NCBI GenBank assembly: GCA_035610835.1
Contig: CM069448.1
Span: forward strand, 7,503,607 to 7,567,606
Direction of reading: 5' to 3'
Length of the DNA stretch: 64,000 nt
Origin: Ophiura sarsii
Taxonomy: Eukaryota; Echinodermata; Ophiuroidea; Amphilepidida; Ophiuridae
Every line of letters starts with the position of its first letter. Positions within the stretch are counted from its first letter, which is position 1. The notes beneath the pieces were generated by a model. That model saw only the letters and a program-made list of their open reading frames with translations, did no database searches and was not told the origin of the DNA. This document shows, in pieces, positions 36,166 to 47,245 of the stretch. Both the position numbers and the translations under genes were made by a program.

Positions 36166-36227
36166 AAAATCATACATGGAAAATGTTGTAAAAAGTAGAA
36201 GAAAAAAAAGATTTTTTTTTCTGTTAA

Positions 36228-36505
36228 CCCTAACCTCCTAAGTCACATTTTGAAGATTTTTTTTTTTCAATGACAAAAACGCGGACAAAAAGAGTGGCGC
36301 CGCCACCGGGGCTCGAACCCACAACCTCTCGGTTGCGAGACGAACGCTCTACCAGTGCGCCACAGGAGCCAACCATACTCGGGCCAGTGTATTGGCCCGA
36401 CTATGTAGCCTGGGGCCATTATTTCATTGAAAAAGTGCCACGCCAGCTGGCACAGACAGACTTTACCGTGGACATTTACCGCATTGAGGATGGTTAGGGA
36501 TAATT
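36228..36505 (-). mobile_element. tRNA-Ala-like SINE, copy 2
   Basis: Same structure as copy 1 with a better D arm (GGTAGAGCG) and the same A and B boxes. Bounded by TTAACCCTAACC and GGTTAGGGATAATTA. It carries about ten extra bases (CAGCTGGCAC region near 36442). Same orientation and only about 60 bp from copy 1, so the pair may be a local duplication. Confidence 0.7.
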
Positions 36506-36588
36506 ATAGATATTCAACAAATAAAACTTGATAAATCTTAATACTGTGTATTCATTCAATAAACGCTAAAGGCTCCAGCCCTATTTTG

Positions 36589-36836
36589 ATAAGGTTTTAA
36601 ACACTCATACATATAAACACCCTAAATAGTCATGCTGATTATATGCTTTTTACAACTCTTCCATTATAAGTGACATGTGCCTTCTATTTCAAAGGATTAC
36701 TACTTGTGTTATAAGGTTTTAAACACTCATACATATAAACACCCTAAATAGTCATGCTGATTATATGCTTTTTACAACTCTTCCATTATAAGTGACATGT
36801 GCCTTCTATTTCAAAGGATTACTACTTGTGTTATAA
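36589..36836 (+). repeat. Exact 122-bp tandem duplication
   Basis: The block beginning ATAAGGTTTTAAACACTCAT is repeated without visible difference, 36589-36710 and 36711-36832. It is either very recent or an assembly join of two haplotypes. Confidence 0.9.
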
Positions 36837-36899
36837 CTTATTTCCAATTTGATGCCTTTGTAGGCCAGGAGTGAAGTTATATTTAGTGAAATTATTATT

Positions 36900-37300
36900 A
36901 GTTATTAGTTATAATTATCCCTAACCAGACAGGCTAGTGTGGAAACCAAGAGAGGGGGGACATACAATTACCCTAAATCATTGACGTGAATCTCCAGTTA
37001 ACCACTCGACTAACCTACCAACCCTCCTGAGCACTTTTTCAGTTTTGTTGATGGCGTCATTGAATTAAATGCTGTACCTTGCACGTAAACAATATTTCCT
37101 GCCGTAGTGAATCGTACGTTCCAGGAAGGTCAGGGTTACCAAGCTCCACTGTACATGGTGTGTTTTAACCCTAACCAACCAGATATGTTTTTTTTATGGA
37201 AAACTGAGTGTTTAAATTCTCCCAACTGACCCTCTGTTCACTGTGACACTTCCCTAACCGCTCAACTAACCTGCCAACGCTCACCCGGGCAGCAATTTCA
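36900..37300 (-). repeat. Two diverged tRNA-like A-box units
   Basis: On the minus strand, TTAGTCGAGTGGTTAACT (about 36997-37014) and TTAGTTGAGCGGTTAGGG (about 37253-37270) resemble polymerase III A boxes. Both sit after a GTTGG(T/C)AGG block. No convincing B box is visible. Probably two old copies of one SINE-like repeat. Confidence 0.4.
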
Positions 37301-38339
37301 TACACAATAACAGATTCCAGAAATCTTAGTGTTAATGAACAATTTTGTATCCGTAAGAAATGCTTTCATTGTACAACTGGTTTCGTTAATGCCACTAAGT
37401 GTGCCTTAATAAACTTATTATATAACAACTTATTGCATAGTCCTTTTCCATTATTTGCTTGCGTAAATTGTACTTTTAATTCAATATTCAATATTTTCCC
37501 CATTTGATAATAGTACCACAGACCACAACTACAAGAAAGCTATTCCAATAAATGACAACATGATGCAAGTTTGTACTTCCAAAATATCAATGCATTGACC
37601 TCGTAACAGTCGAAAAGAAGTTAATTGTGAATATTGTTTCCCAAATAACCAAACAAAATGAAATCTTGATTATAAATAACCCTCTTTGATAGACTCTTCA
37701 CTTTAGACAGATTAATTCAAAGATATAGCAGATCATGGACAGCTGCCAAAAGGAGTCTTTTAATCAAACATAAACAAAACAAAAATTGTAAAAGTGAAGA
37801 ACATGCTCTTGAAATATGATCTTCATAAACCCATATTTATTGCAGTCGCCTTCTTTTTGACTAGCACTGTAATGATAAAATACAAGGGTAATTCAATCAA
37901 TTCAACCTCTACACCCCAAAAAGTTACTCTGCTTTTTTCAAGGGCAGTAGAAATCTGTCAAATAATTTGAACAACTAAATTATTAGATGAACTCGCGGAT
38001 GCGAATTACATAAAAAGTATTTCCGACAACTGTCTCCCTCGGTGTTTTATTACACATAATCACAAGCACTCCAGACAATGAATGTAAATTTTCAGATCTA
38101 TAATGGTTTCTGGGAGTGAGTGTCTGGTAATTTATTGAGAAATTATTTCATGACAACAATATAGGCTATGTGGCATTTTACGATGCACTTACCTTCTACA
38201 GAAAATGTCATCCAGCCATCCCTTAATTTACAAGTCGCTACTTCATACATACATACATACGAAAGGCTTTTATACCGCGCCATTTCTATAAGACCATCAA
38301 ACCTCTTGAACCTAATTACCTCTCTGAACTTCATCAACC
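37300..38339. other. No gene seen
   Basis: AT-rich. A 64-codon minus frame at 38143-38337 has no known motif. Confidence 0.45.
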
Positions 38340-38515
38340 ACTAACAGCAACTCTATCGGCGACTCATGGTTCCGGTTGGATCCAAATCATGCCTACACAT
38401 AACCAACCCATAATCAATGCCAACCACAATAATCACTAAATAGGAGAACCGCCAAATAGGAGAACCGCCAAATCCGAAAACCGCTAAACCCGAGAACCGC
38501 TCTAGTTTAAACGAC
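38340..38515 (+). repeat. Second copy of the CCGAGAACCGCTCTAG repeat
   Basis: Shares CACTAACAGCA and CCGAGAACCGCTCTAGTTT with 13210-13530. It contains a short direct repeat (AATAGGAGAACCGCCAA twice). Confidence 0.65.
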
Positions 38516-38569
38516 GTTAATGCGAATTTGTAAACAAAGGCAATTCCCCTTATTCCGCAATTATTATTT

Positions 38570-38890
38570 ACCTATTTGGTGTTTCTTTTAAAATTATTTA
38601 TTTTGTTTATTAATTCAGTTATCTTTTGATTCGTTTATTTAATTATTTATTCATTTAAATATTCATTCGTTTATTTTATTAATTTATTCATCTTTTATTT
38701 TATTTTTTTAATTTTATTTTTATTTACCTGTTTGTTTATGCATTCGTTTATTTATTAATTTATTATATTTTTAAATGATGTATACATTAATTTCTTTATC
38801 TGTTTATTTGCTTATTTATTAGTTTATTCATTTATGTATTTATTTACTTAGTTGTTTATTAGGCCTACTGTTTTATTTATTTATTAGCCC
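38570..38890. repeat. Degenerate TTTATT low-complexity region
   Basis: Imperfect TTTATT and ATTCATT repeats, similar to 16740-17280. No coding potential. Confidence 0.8.
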
Positions 38891-39089
38891 ACACAATGTT
38901 CACTTCCAACGTTGTTATTATTCGCATTTCTAATATATTGCCCAACACTAAGACACGTCATGATGGAGACGAGCTCTAAATAAAGTCTGGACATGCGCGT
39001 AGTATTGGTAATTTTACTCGCACAATTTGTTTTATTTTCTGATTGTAACGCATTTAAAAAGATGTAGGCATACGATGATGAGTATTCAG

Positions 39090-39215
39090 ACTCGTTTCGA
39101 CTTGTTTCGACCCGTTTCGACCTATTTTGATCAATTTCGACCTGTTTGGACCCGTTTGGACCTATTTGGACCCATTTCATAAAATACAGATACCCCTTTC
39201 AAATTTGCTATACTG
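39090..39215 (-). repeat. Inverted copy of the GGGTCCAAA decamer repeat
   Basis: TTTGGACCCGTTTGGACCTA-type units, then the complement of GGGTATCTGTATTTTA. Matches 15505-15600 on the opposite strand. Confidence 0.75.
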
Positions 39216-39336
39216 GATTTCATAAAGTATCCCCTAAAGTATGGACAGTGTACCTCCGTGCAGTGATGTCAGATAATATTCAAATAATCAAAGCAGCACT
39301 GTGTGAGTGCCGGGATTAACTTTCATTGACTTCAAA

Positions 39337-39700
39337 TACTAATATGTCAGTGCATATTGAATCATGCCTATGATAATCAGCTGTGAATCGCTGGGATACA
39401 CAATATGTCACTGTACATAGGATGAGTAGAGTAAAGCCAACTTACCTAAATCTGAGAGAGGCACAAATCACTGAATTACCATAGTAGTTCCAGGTAATAT
39501 CCACTGACTAATATGTCAGTGCATTGAATCATGCCTGTGATAATCAGCTATGATCACTGGGATACACTTTAATGTCACTGTACAGAGGAAGAGTGGAGTA
39601 TAGCTAACTTACCTAAATCTGGGAAAGGCACAAATCACTGAATTACCATGGTAGTTCCAGACTAACATTCCCTGACTAATTTGTCAGTGCATTAAGGTAC
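39337..39700 (+). repeat. Two-and-a-half-unit tandem repeat (~165 bp)
   Basis: ACTAATATGTCAGTGCAT, AATCATGCC, GATAATCAGCT, GGGATACAC and CACAAATCACTGAATTACCA recur in order at about 39341, 39509 and, partially, 39675. Confidence 0.75.
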
Positions 39701-39814
39701 TACGGATATTACACCACTGCAGAAAAACAACTATTGTGCCAAATTAATTATATCTATACTTTCTATTTTGAGACCACATTAAAGAACAGTCTTTGCTCTA
39801 CCTATTCGAGAACC

Positions 39815-40030
<216 letters not shown>

Positions 40031-40323
40031 ATTTGAACATACACTTTTACAACAGTGGCACTCGGGTCTACCCGACGGTGCGTTCATATATTATATACAA
40101 TAATTGACAAATTGAAAGAACATTAATCATGTTAATAATTGTTATAGTCACGTATACAATAGTCTCAATAAAAAGACTCACATTAAGTTCATGCTATTAC
40201 ATCTAACAGCCCACGCACGTTTAAGGCATGATTTGCAGAATTGGTCAAGGATAACATATGCAGAACGGCCTTCTTTAGTGTGTATGTAAGGCGTGGTGAT
40301 ATTAATTGAACAACCGAGCATTA

Positions 40324-41023
40324 CAGGGTGTATCAAAAAAATTAGGACACTTTTTCGTGACGGTGTAATACTTGTTATAATCATTGAACCATGACCAATT
40401 TAGTCTCAATGTAAAGCCCAATTAATTATTATGATATCCTGAAAATGTGAGATCAATCCGATGAAAAATAAGAAAACTAGCATAATTTGCGTAAACCATG
40501 TCATTTACTGGTTTGTACAATGGGATTTACATGTATAGACCAGTAAATAACATGGTTTACGTTTCAATACGTTACAATAATTATAAACATAGAAAATAAT
40601 TTATCAGTCAATAGCAAAGATTAGTTTGGTAATCCATTTAATTCTGGCACAAATCAATACTGGCTAAATAATCCACATATCAGATGCATGCATATTCTGT
40701 GCAAATTAAAAAAGTTCTCGAACCCACTGTAGATGGTTCATTACCATGATATTGGCATAAATAGTGTGCGCGTTTATGTTACTGACTATCTGTGTGTTAC
40801 TCTACTGTTACTGTGTGAATGACCATTGTACATACTACAACATAGATTGCCTTGCCTAATAGGTCACAATTTCCTTAATTAATGATGGATTTTTCTCATC
40901 TCTTCAGGATTTTATCTTTATCGGTTGTACTTTACATTGAAATAAAAATTGGTCATGCTTCAGTGATTTAACAAGGATTTAAACCATCATCAAAAAGTGT
41001 CCTAATTTTTTTGATACACCCTG
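40324..41023. mobile_element. TA-flanked CAGGGTGTATC element (700 bp)
   Basis: CAGGGTGTATCAAAAAAATT at both ends (inverted), continuing AGGACACTTTTT, with TA at 40322-40323 and 41024-41025. The arms diverge after about 100 bp (shared GACCAATTT). A central hairpin pairs 40491-40515 with 40541-40562 (GTAAACCATG / CATGGTTTAC). Non-coding, Tc1/mariner-like target. Confidence 0.85.
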
Positions 41024-41169
41024 TATATACAATTTTGAGTCCAGATTACTGATAATAAATTCCAGCCAAACATCACTAAAACCATTGTTGCATAGGTTAT
41101 TTTCGAGTTTGAGATATTCCTCGACCCTTATCTCATTCAGTGCTTTACATGTAAATAAATGTAAATATG

Positions 41170-41754
41170 TACATGTATGTTGGTTTGTTAGGTTGTATAA
41201 TGTAAGGAGGATTATAAAGTGTGTATGAATAATACTTGTAATAGCTGTATATCTTTAAATAATTCTGTATTATTTCTGTTGGTTTGTTAGGTAGTATAAT
41301 GTAAGGAGGATTATAAAGTGTGCATGAATAATACATTTAATAGCTGTATATCTTTAACTAATTCTGTATTATGTTTGTTGGTTTGTTAGGTAGTATAATG
41401 TAAGGAGGATTATAAAATGTGTATAAATACTACTTGTAATAGCTGTATATCTTTAACTAATTCTGTATTATGTCTGTTGGTTTATTAGATAGTATAATGT
41501 AAGGTGGATTATAAAGTGTGTATGAATAATACTTTTAATAGCTGTATATCTATACAATTCAGTATTATGTCTGTTGGTTTGTTAGGTGGTATAATGTAAG
41601 GAGGGTTATAAAGTGTATATAAATAATACTTTTAATAGCTGTATATCTATACAATTCTGTATTATGTCTGTTGGTTTGTTAGGTAGTATAACGTAAGGAG
41701 GATTATAAAGTATGTATGGATAATACTTTTAATAGCTGTACATCTTTAAATAAT
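41170..41754 (+). repeat. ~98-bp tandem array, left part (6 units)
   Basis: Units contain TTGGTTTGTTAGGTAGTATA, TGTAAGGAGGATTATAAAG, AATAATACTT and TAGCTGTATATCTTT, starting near 41180, 41280, 41380, 41477, 41575 and 41672. The last unit is cut by the Ngaro-like element. The array resumes at 47246. Confidence 0.9.
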
Positions 41755-42000
41755 TTAGTTTCTGATAGCCCGTCTATCATTAAACCCTATTACTTCCTGG
41801 AGCAGGGGAAACTTGGTGTGTATGTGTGGTTGGCGTCTCTTGACTATGGTAACCAGAGCATGAGCCAATCAGATGTCGCGCTGCTAAGCCCGCGAATTTG
41901 GCCTTTGTTTGTATGCTGGGGCAGTGGCCCAGCATCCTCTCGCTTTTATCTCAGTCATTATCTCGTTGGCTCGCTTCACGAGAGGTTCTAAAAATTTAAA
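41755..42000 (+). repeat. Split direct repeat A1
   Basis: Begins TTAGTTTCTGATAGCCCGTC just after TAAT; ends AAAATTTAAA. Matches 46061-46306 base for base by eye. It holds a short hairpin (GCTGGG / CCCAGC, about 41913-41932). The minus-strand frame seen in both A copies is explained by the repeat itself. Confidence 0.9.
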
Positions 42001-42394
42001 ACTCTTAGTTCCTATTTGGAATTGAATCAGATCGCCTTCATCTACGATTACATCGGCTTTGGGAACTATTATACAAGGTATATCACTTGTTTCTGTGTGC
42101 GGTCTCGCCATTTCAATAGGACTAGGAGTCGTCTTTCGTGCAGTGTACACTGAAAGGTATACAAAGTATATTTATTTAATAAATAATAATAACTTTCAAT
42201 TTAGTCTTGAAATCTATACTGACTGTTATTTACATCAACCAAAATGGTTCGTGGTAGAGGTACCAAACGCAAGGCCACTACAGAACCCCGATCCCAACAG
42301 CAGCCAGGCCCTCGCCAGACTCGCGCGCAAGCAAGAGCTATGGCAACGCCTGTAAACAATCCTGGCCCATCCGCTACCGTTAACGCCGCCAGTA

Positions 42395-43669
42395 GTGCGT
42401 AATCGTAACCAGAGTACGGGGCCACTCCCCGGACAAGCAAGAAATGCTTTCAATCAATCGACTGGTAGTGATTACGCTCAGCGTATACAAAGGAGAAATG
42501 GCAACCAAGAAGTGATTGAACGAAATGGCGACGCACTGTCAGTTGATGTTTCACCTGAAGAAAGGCAGGAATTGGGACTGGAAAATGATCAGCGACGGGT
42601 GATAAATGGTGGAAATTCAATCACTGTAAGTAGCGGCGAAGGGCAGAATGCAACAGCTCGTGCAGGCTCATCGCAACAAGTAAGAGATGCTGCAACAGCA
42701 CCAGCAAGCCAAGGACAACAAAGACGTGCGGTTTCAGAACTGATTCGCGGACCAGGAGTACAGAGTCGGGACCTTGCTTCTGCAAACTTTGAAAGAGGAT
42801 TAAACGGTGAGTTTTCTTTTGATTTACCTTTCCCTGTGTCTGAATCCCCCGTTGGTGTTGGTAATAATACTACTACTAGTAATAATTGTACTGCTAATGT
42901 TCATTATGGTAATAATAATGGGCCCTCGGGCGATACTATCATGAATAATAGCTCCCCGATGCAAATGATTCAAAACCCGTACAACACCAGTCGAAACTCC
43001 TTAACTGCCATATGTTCTCCCCTTGGTGAGGAGGTAACTCAAGTTATGAAAGAAAAAATCTGCAAGGGGGAATTTATTGAGTTGGGTGCTTTATTGGAAC
43101 AAAGGGTTGATCATTTTCAGTCCCAGCAACAGGGCGGCATGTCACTCACTGTTAATGCTGCAGGACAAATTTCCTTGTCCCAATCTAAACCAACCCGTCG
43201 TATCACCACAATCCATGCATGGACCAATGCTTTTTTGGTCTTTACAGCAATTTACCTTAGGTCTCACCCACATAGGGCCCAGGAACTGTTAAAATATACT
43301 CACTTAGTAAGAACTGCCGCTGCCCGTTTTGGTGGATGGGGCTGGAGGGATTACGATACACAGTTCCGTCTTAGACAACAATCCCATCCCGAAAAGTCAT
43401 GGTCTGTGATTAATAGCGAGTTGTGGACGCTTTATGTTGCTGTTCCATCTCCATCTATTAACTCATCGTCCATCGGAGAGCAAATTAAGTCTTTTCGTGG
43501 CCAGATATCAAAAGATCCAAATCAAGCTTCCAAAGGGCAATCAAACAGTGGAATTTGCTTCCACTTCAACAATACAGGATCCTGCCCCCGTACAAAATGT
43601 GTTTTCAAACACTTGTGCTCAACCTGTGGTGAAGAAGGTCACGGCTCCAACACGTGCAGTAGCGGGTAA
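42395..43669 (+). CDS. gag: Gag-like protein with CCCH finger and zinc knuckle, 5' end frameshifted
   Basis: The 424-codon frame has a Gln/Asn/Ser-rich N-terminal half with low-complexity runs (residues about 20-200). A more structured stretch follows at about 205-330, including the aromatic segment WGWRDYDTQFRLRQQS. The C-terminus is a nucleic-acid-binding end: a CCCH finger (C-x8-C-x4-C-x3-H, residues about 388-406) and a CCHC knuckle (C-x2-C-x4-H-x4-C, about 409-422). In Gag proteins such a terminus binds element RNA. The frame opens on a GTG, not a plausible start. A better ATG at 42244 starts MVRGRGTKRK in a different frame, closing at a stop near 42402. A small indel at 42356-42402 therefore seems to have split the N-terminus. 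Spliced removal of a short segment is less likely. Confidence 0.75.
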   Translation: MRNRNQSTGPLPGQARNAFNQSTGSDYAQRIQRRNGNQEVIERNGDALSVDVSPEERQELGLENDQRRVINGGNSITVSSGEGQNATARAGSSQQVRDAATAPASQGQQRRAVSELIRGPGVQSRDLASANFERGLNGEFSFDLPFPVSESPVGVGNNTTTSNNCTANVHYGNNNGPSGDTIMNNSSPMQMIQNPYNTSRNSLTAICSPLGEEVTQVMKEKICKGEFIELGALLEQRVDHFQSQQQGGMSLTVNAAGQISLSQSKPTRRITTIHAWTNAFLVFTAIYLRSHPHRAQELLKYTHLVRTAAARFGGWGWRDYDTQFRLRQQSHPEKSWSVINSELWTLYVAVPSPSINSSSIGEQIKSFRGQISKDPNQASKGQSNSGICFHFNNTGSCPRTKCVFKHLCSTCGEEGHGSNTCSSG

Positions 43670-44449
43670 TGGGCGGGAATTCACTCCCAAAACCGCAACA
43701 ATTCGATCAATTGACAAAACATTAGGCAGTTACAATTTGCATTTGTTGTCCTGTACCCTCTAAAAAGCTATTATTAACACATAATCAGCCCTTTCTTATA
43801 TTCATAGGCTAATCCATCCTATAAATTGGTTATCTATGTCGGTGGTGACATCCTAACTAGGTAGATTGGGTAGGTTGAGTAGATTAATGTGTTCCAATCA
43901 TTTACTAAATATTGATTGATTCGGGTCATAAACATTGAATTCTTAATCGTGTTTGCCCTTTGTGTAATTCAGGTGAGATTAATGACGAATACCACTTTGT
44001 CATAATTTGTCCTTTTAATGTTGATCTACGACGAATATATCTATCAACACGCTATACTGTTAATCCTAATCGCAATAAATTCAATTCATTTATGCGTTAA
44101 TACTAGCCACACACAATCAAATCACTTGCTTTGTGTAATTCAAGTGAGATCGATGACGAATACCACTTTGTCCTAATTTGTCCTATCCACCCGTTATTCA
44201 GTTAATCCTAATTGAATATATTCAATTCATTTATGGTTGTGTTCAAACTATCCACGCACAATCAAATCACTTGCTTTTGATGTTTACAGTGCCTTTTTCC
44301 CAGAGAGACATATTCATGAATGGGTGATAAATCGTTGTTATACCATGGTTATACTAATCGTTATGTTATCAGTGTTACCGTATATTTATATTACAGGTAC
44401 GTTACTATAATTACTATGATTTTATAAATCGTCGTAATATCATGGCAAT
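43670..44449 (+). other. Internal non-coding part of the Ngaro-like element
   Basis: This is where reverse transcriptase, RNase H and most of the recombinase would be expected. Instead there is AT-rich DNA with a duplicated block of about 160 bp: GACGAATACCACTTTGTC at 43984 and 44153, CAATCAAATCACTTGC at 44116 and 44264. Probably deleted and expanded. Confidence 0.65.
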
Positions 44450-44650
44450 ATGTTGTGTATTTGGATGCCCTATGTACTTGGAAATAAAACTAAACTAAAA
44501 AGGTACCAATTTGGTTGCATTCTGAAGGATGGGCTGTCAACTTTGGGTATTTCACCGGACAATTTCAGCTCCCACAGCTTCAGGATCGGCGCAGCCATAA
44601 GCGGCATTCCAATGGACATGATACAAACATTAATGATAGAAAACACATAA
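44450..44650 (+). pseudogene. Tyrosine recombinase C-terminal remnant
   Basis: ISPDNFSSHSFRIGAA carries the H-x-x-R box of tyrosine recombinases (His at 44573-44575, Arg at 44582-44584). It sits in the context typical of DIRS/Ngaro integrases, where these residues activate the scissile phosphate during circle integration. The following motif (normally leading into the GRW and catalytic Tyr region) stops after MIQTLMIENT at 44648-44650, followed by an 18-nt C run. The N-terminal catalytic Arg and the C-terminal Tyr are absent, so it cannot be active. Confidence 0.8.
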
Positions 44651-45221
44651 CCCCCCCCCCCCCCCCCCTAAAAAACCACATTCCACAGACTATGCTTTCC
44701 CCATGTTCCATCTTTTTGCTTGCTCCTTTTGTTTCTCTCCCTCCTTTTGTTTTGCTTGGCTTCTGCTTTTGTTTGTTGTGCATTTATTACAGGACCTGTC
44801 GTAATTTGGTTGGTTCAAGTGGCGACTCCATTATGAATTAGGCCGGATAAAACCAAACGCAAATGAAAGACGGAGGATGGATCTTTTGGAGCGGCATCCC
44901 AGGTGCTCGGACTGTGGGAATCTTGAAGGCACGGTTCTTTCTCAACAGCAATCTTGATGAATTCGTGTACCCAAAACTTAGTAGGTCCAATATTTAAATC
45001 AGTTCTACAAGGTACTCTCCATCTCAACACACAAGGATGTGCGCAGTTAGTGTCAGTAAACAACAACTTGAACTGTTCTTTTCACTCATCTGCGGTTGAG
45101 TTAAGCATCTATATTATGGAATTATTTAATCTCCAGTACTTTTTATGTTCCTCCCTTTATTTATTTATTTATTTTTTGAAAAAGGGGCCGGCAATTATCA
45201 AGCCTTCATAGAAGACTTGTG
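44651..45221 (+). other. Poly-C tract and non-coding internal tail of the Ngaro-like element
   Basis: 18 C (44651-44668), a T-rich stretch, then no clear frame. A short fragment RRMDLLERHPRCSDCGNLE near 44870-44930 may derive from a lost ORF but is too short to identify. Confidence 0.5.
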
Positions 45222-46056
45222 TGCGGTAATTTTATGATTCAATGAATTCATACCATGCATTGAATCTCTATTTTCATAAATTAAATTAAATTAAAGGTCA
45301 GACAAATTGAATTTCAGGTACATCATATTTCTGTGAATTATGTTAGCGAATTGAAGGGGTCGCATGGTAGTTCACTAGTCCCACTATTAATTTGTTGTGC
45401 AGAGTTCATAGGGTTGTAGGCAGTTCACTACTATATGTATAGACCCTGAAACACCAGTAACATTGTAGGCAGTTCATTACTATATGTATAGACCCTGAAA
45501 CACCAGTAACATTGGCAAGCGATCAATGTTTACTGGAAGTTATATCTATAAGAATAAATTCAACTAATTTAGTCATCTTTATGAGCATCCCTCTAAAGGG
45601 TGGGGTTGAGGCAGTTCACTTTATCCATAGTTAAATTGTTGAATCCTAATTTGGGTCTTAATTTGTTTTACTGAATGATAGGAATAAAATCAGCTAATTT
45701 AGTCATCTTTATGAGTTTCCCTCTAAAGGGTGGGGTATAGGCAGTTCACTTTATCCATAGTTAAATTGGTGATTTCCTAATTGTGTCTGACAGATCAATG
45801 TCATAATGTTTCAGGATTTTGAAGGAAGGCGTATAGTCTATCCAATAATTTTGATAATACTTTCCTTAGACTTGTATCAAAAATTATTTGATTAAGCATC
45901 TTGACTTGTATTAAAATTTTAATTAAGTTGCCAATATCATTTGTATCAATGTTTGGTAATTAATGAAATGTTACAAGATTTGAATAAACCTCTTGTGATT
46001 GAGCCTCCGAGCCATATACCATACATGTGTGTTTTGTTTTCTATGCTATAGGGAAG
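45222..46056 (+). repeat. Split direct repeat B1
   Basis: 835 bp from TGCGGTAATTTTATGATTCA to CTATAGGGAAG, same as 46411-47245. It contains its own internal duplications: GTAGGCAGTTCACTACTATA twice, and a block with TTTAGTCATCTTTATGAG and CTCTAAAGGGTGGGGT twice. Confidence 0.9.
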
Positions 46057-46060
46057 TAAT

Positions 46061-46306
46061 TTAGTTTCTGATAGCCCGTCTATCATTAAACCCTATTACT
46101 TCCTGGAGCAGGGGAAACTTGGTGTGTATGTGTGGTTGGCGTCTCTTGACTATGGTAACCAGAGCATGAGCCAATCAGATGTCGCGCTGCTAAGCCCGCG
46201 AATTTGGCCTTTGTTTGTATGCTGGGGCAGTGGCCCAGCATCCTCTCGCTTTTATCTCAGTCATTATCTCGTTGGCTCGCTTCACGAGAGGTTCTAAAAA
46301 TTTAAA
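46061..46306 (+). repeat. Split direct repeat A2
   Basis: 246 bp matching A1. Preceded by B1 and TAAT, so the B1-A2 joint represents the end-to-end junction of a circular intermediate. The spacer 46307-46410 follows. Confidence 0.9.
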
Positions 46307-46410
46307 CCACTCCCACCCACCCATTGCAATTCTTTGCTCTTTTTCAGAGCTATACCTTTCGGCTCGCACCTTGGGTTGGTGAGTGAACATTAATAACTAG
46401 GAAGTCAATT

Positions 46411-47245
46411 TGCGGTAATTTTATGATTCAATGAATTCATACCATGCATTGAATCTCTATTTTCATAAATTAAATTAAATTAAAGGTCAGACAAATTGAA
46501 TTTCAGGTACATCATATTTCTGTGAATTATGTTAGCGAATTGAAGGGGTCGCATGGTAGTTCACTAGTCCCACTATTAATTTGTTGTGCAGAGTTCATAG
46601 GGTTGTAGGCAGTTCACTACTATATGTATAGACCCTGAAACACCAGTAACATTGTAGGCAGTTCACTACTATATGTATAGACCCTGAAACACCAGTAACA
46701 TTGGCAAGCGATCAATGTTTACTGGAAGTTATATCTATAAGAATAAATTCAACTAATTTAGTCATCTTTATGAGCATCCCTCTAAAGGGTGGGGTTGAGG
46801 CAGTTCACTTTATCCATAGTTAAATTGTTGAATCCTAATTTGGGTCTTAATTTGTTTTACTGAATGATAGGAATAAAATCAGCTAATTTAGTCATCTTTA
46901 TGAGTTTCCCTCTAAAGGGTGGGGTATAGGCAGTTCACTTTATCCATAGTTAAATTGGTGATTTCCTAATTGTGTCTGACAGATCAATGTCATAATGTTT
47001 CAGGATTTTGAAGGAAGGCGTATAGTCTATCCAATAATTTTGATAATACTTTCCTTAGACTTGTATCAAAAATTATTTGATTAAGCATCTTGACTTGTAT
47101 TAAAATTTTAATTAAGTTGCCAATATCATTTGTATCAATGTTTGGTAATTAATGAAATGTTACAAGATTTGAATAAACCTCTTGTGATTGAGCCTCCGAG
47201 CCATATACCATACATGTGTGTTTTGTTTTCTATGCTATAGGGAAG
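46411..47245 (+). repeat. Split direct repeat B2
   Basis: 835 bp matching B1 with one difference noted (46666). Ends GGGAAG, then TAAT and the resumed tandem array. Confidence 0.9.

Larger units (their letters stand above)
41755..47245 (+). mobile_element. Ngaro-like tyrosine-recombinase retroelement, non-autonomous
   Basis: The layout is A1 (41755-42000), internal region, B1 (45222-46056), A2 (46061-46306), spacer, B2 (46411-47245). This is the split direct repeat structure of Ngaro/PAT-type retroelements. A1 and A2 (246 bp) look identical; B1 and B2 (835 bp each) differ at one base I found (T at 45477, C at 46666). The interior holds a gag-like frame and the C-terminal part of a tyrosine recombinase. 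No reverse transcriptase or RNase H is visible, so it would depend on a relative. TAAT lies at both outer junctions and at the B1-A2 junction. The array unit at 41255-41275 shows the empty site. Confidence 0.85.

Noticed and set aside
41884..42150. Minus-strand frame shared by 41884-42150 and 46190-46390
   Set aside because: The shared part is the A repeat of the Ngaro-like element, so identity is not evidence of selection on protein.
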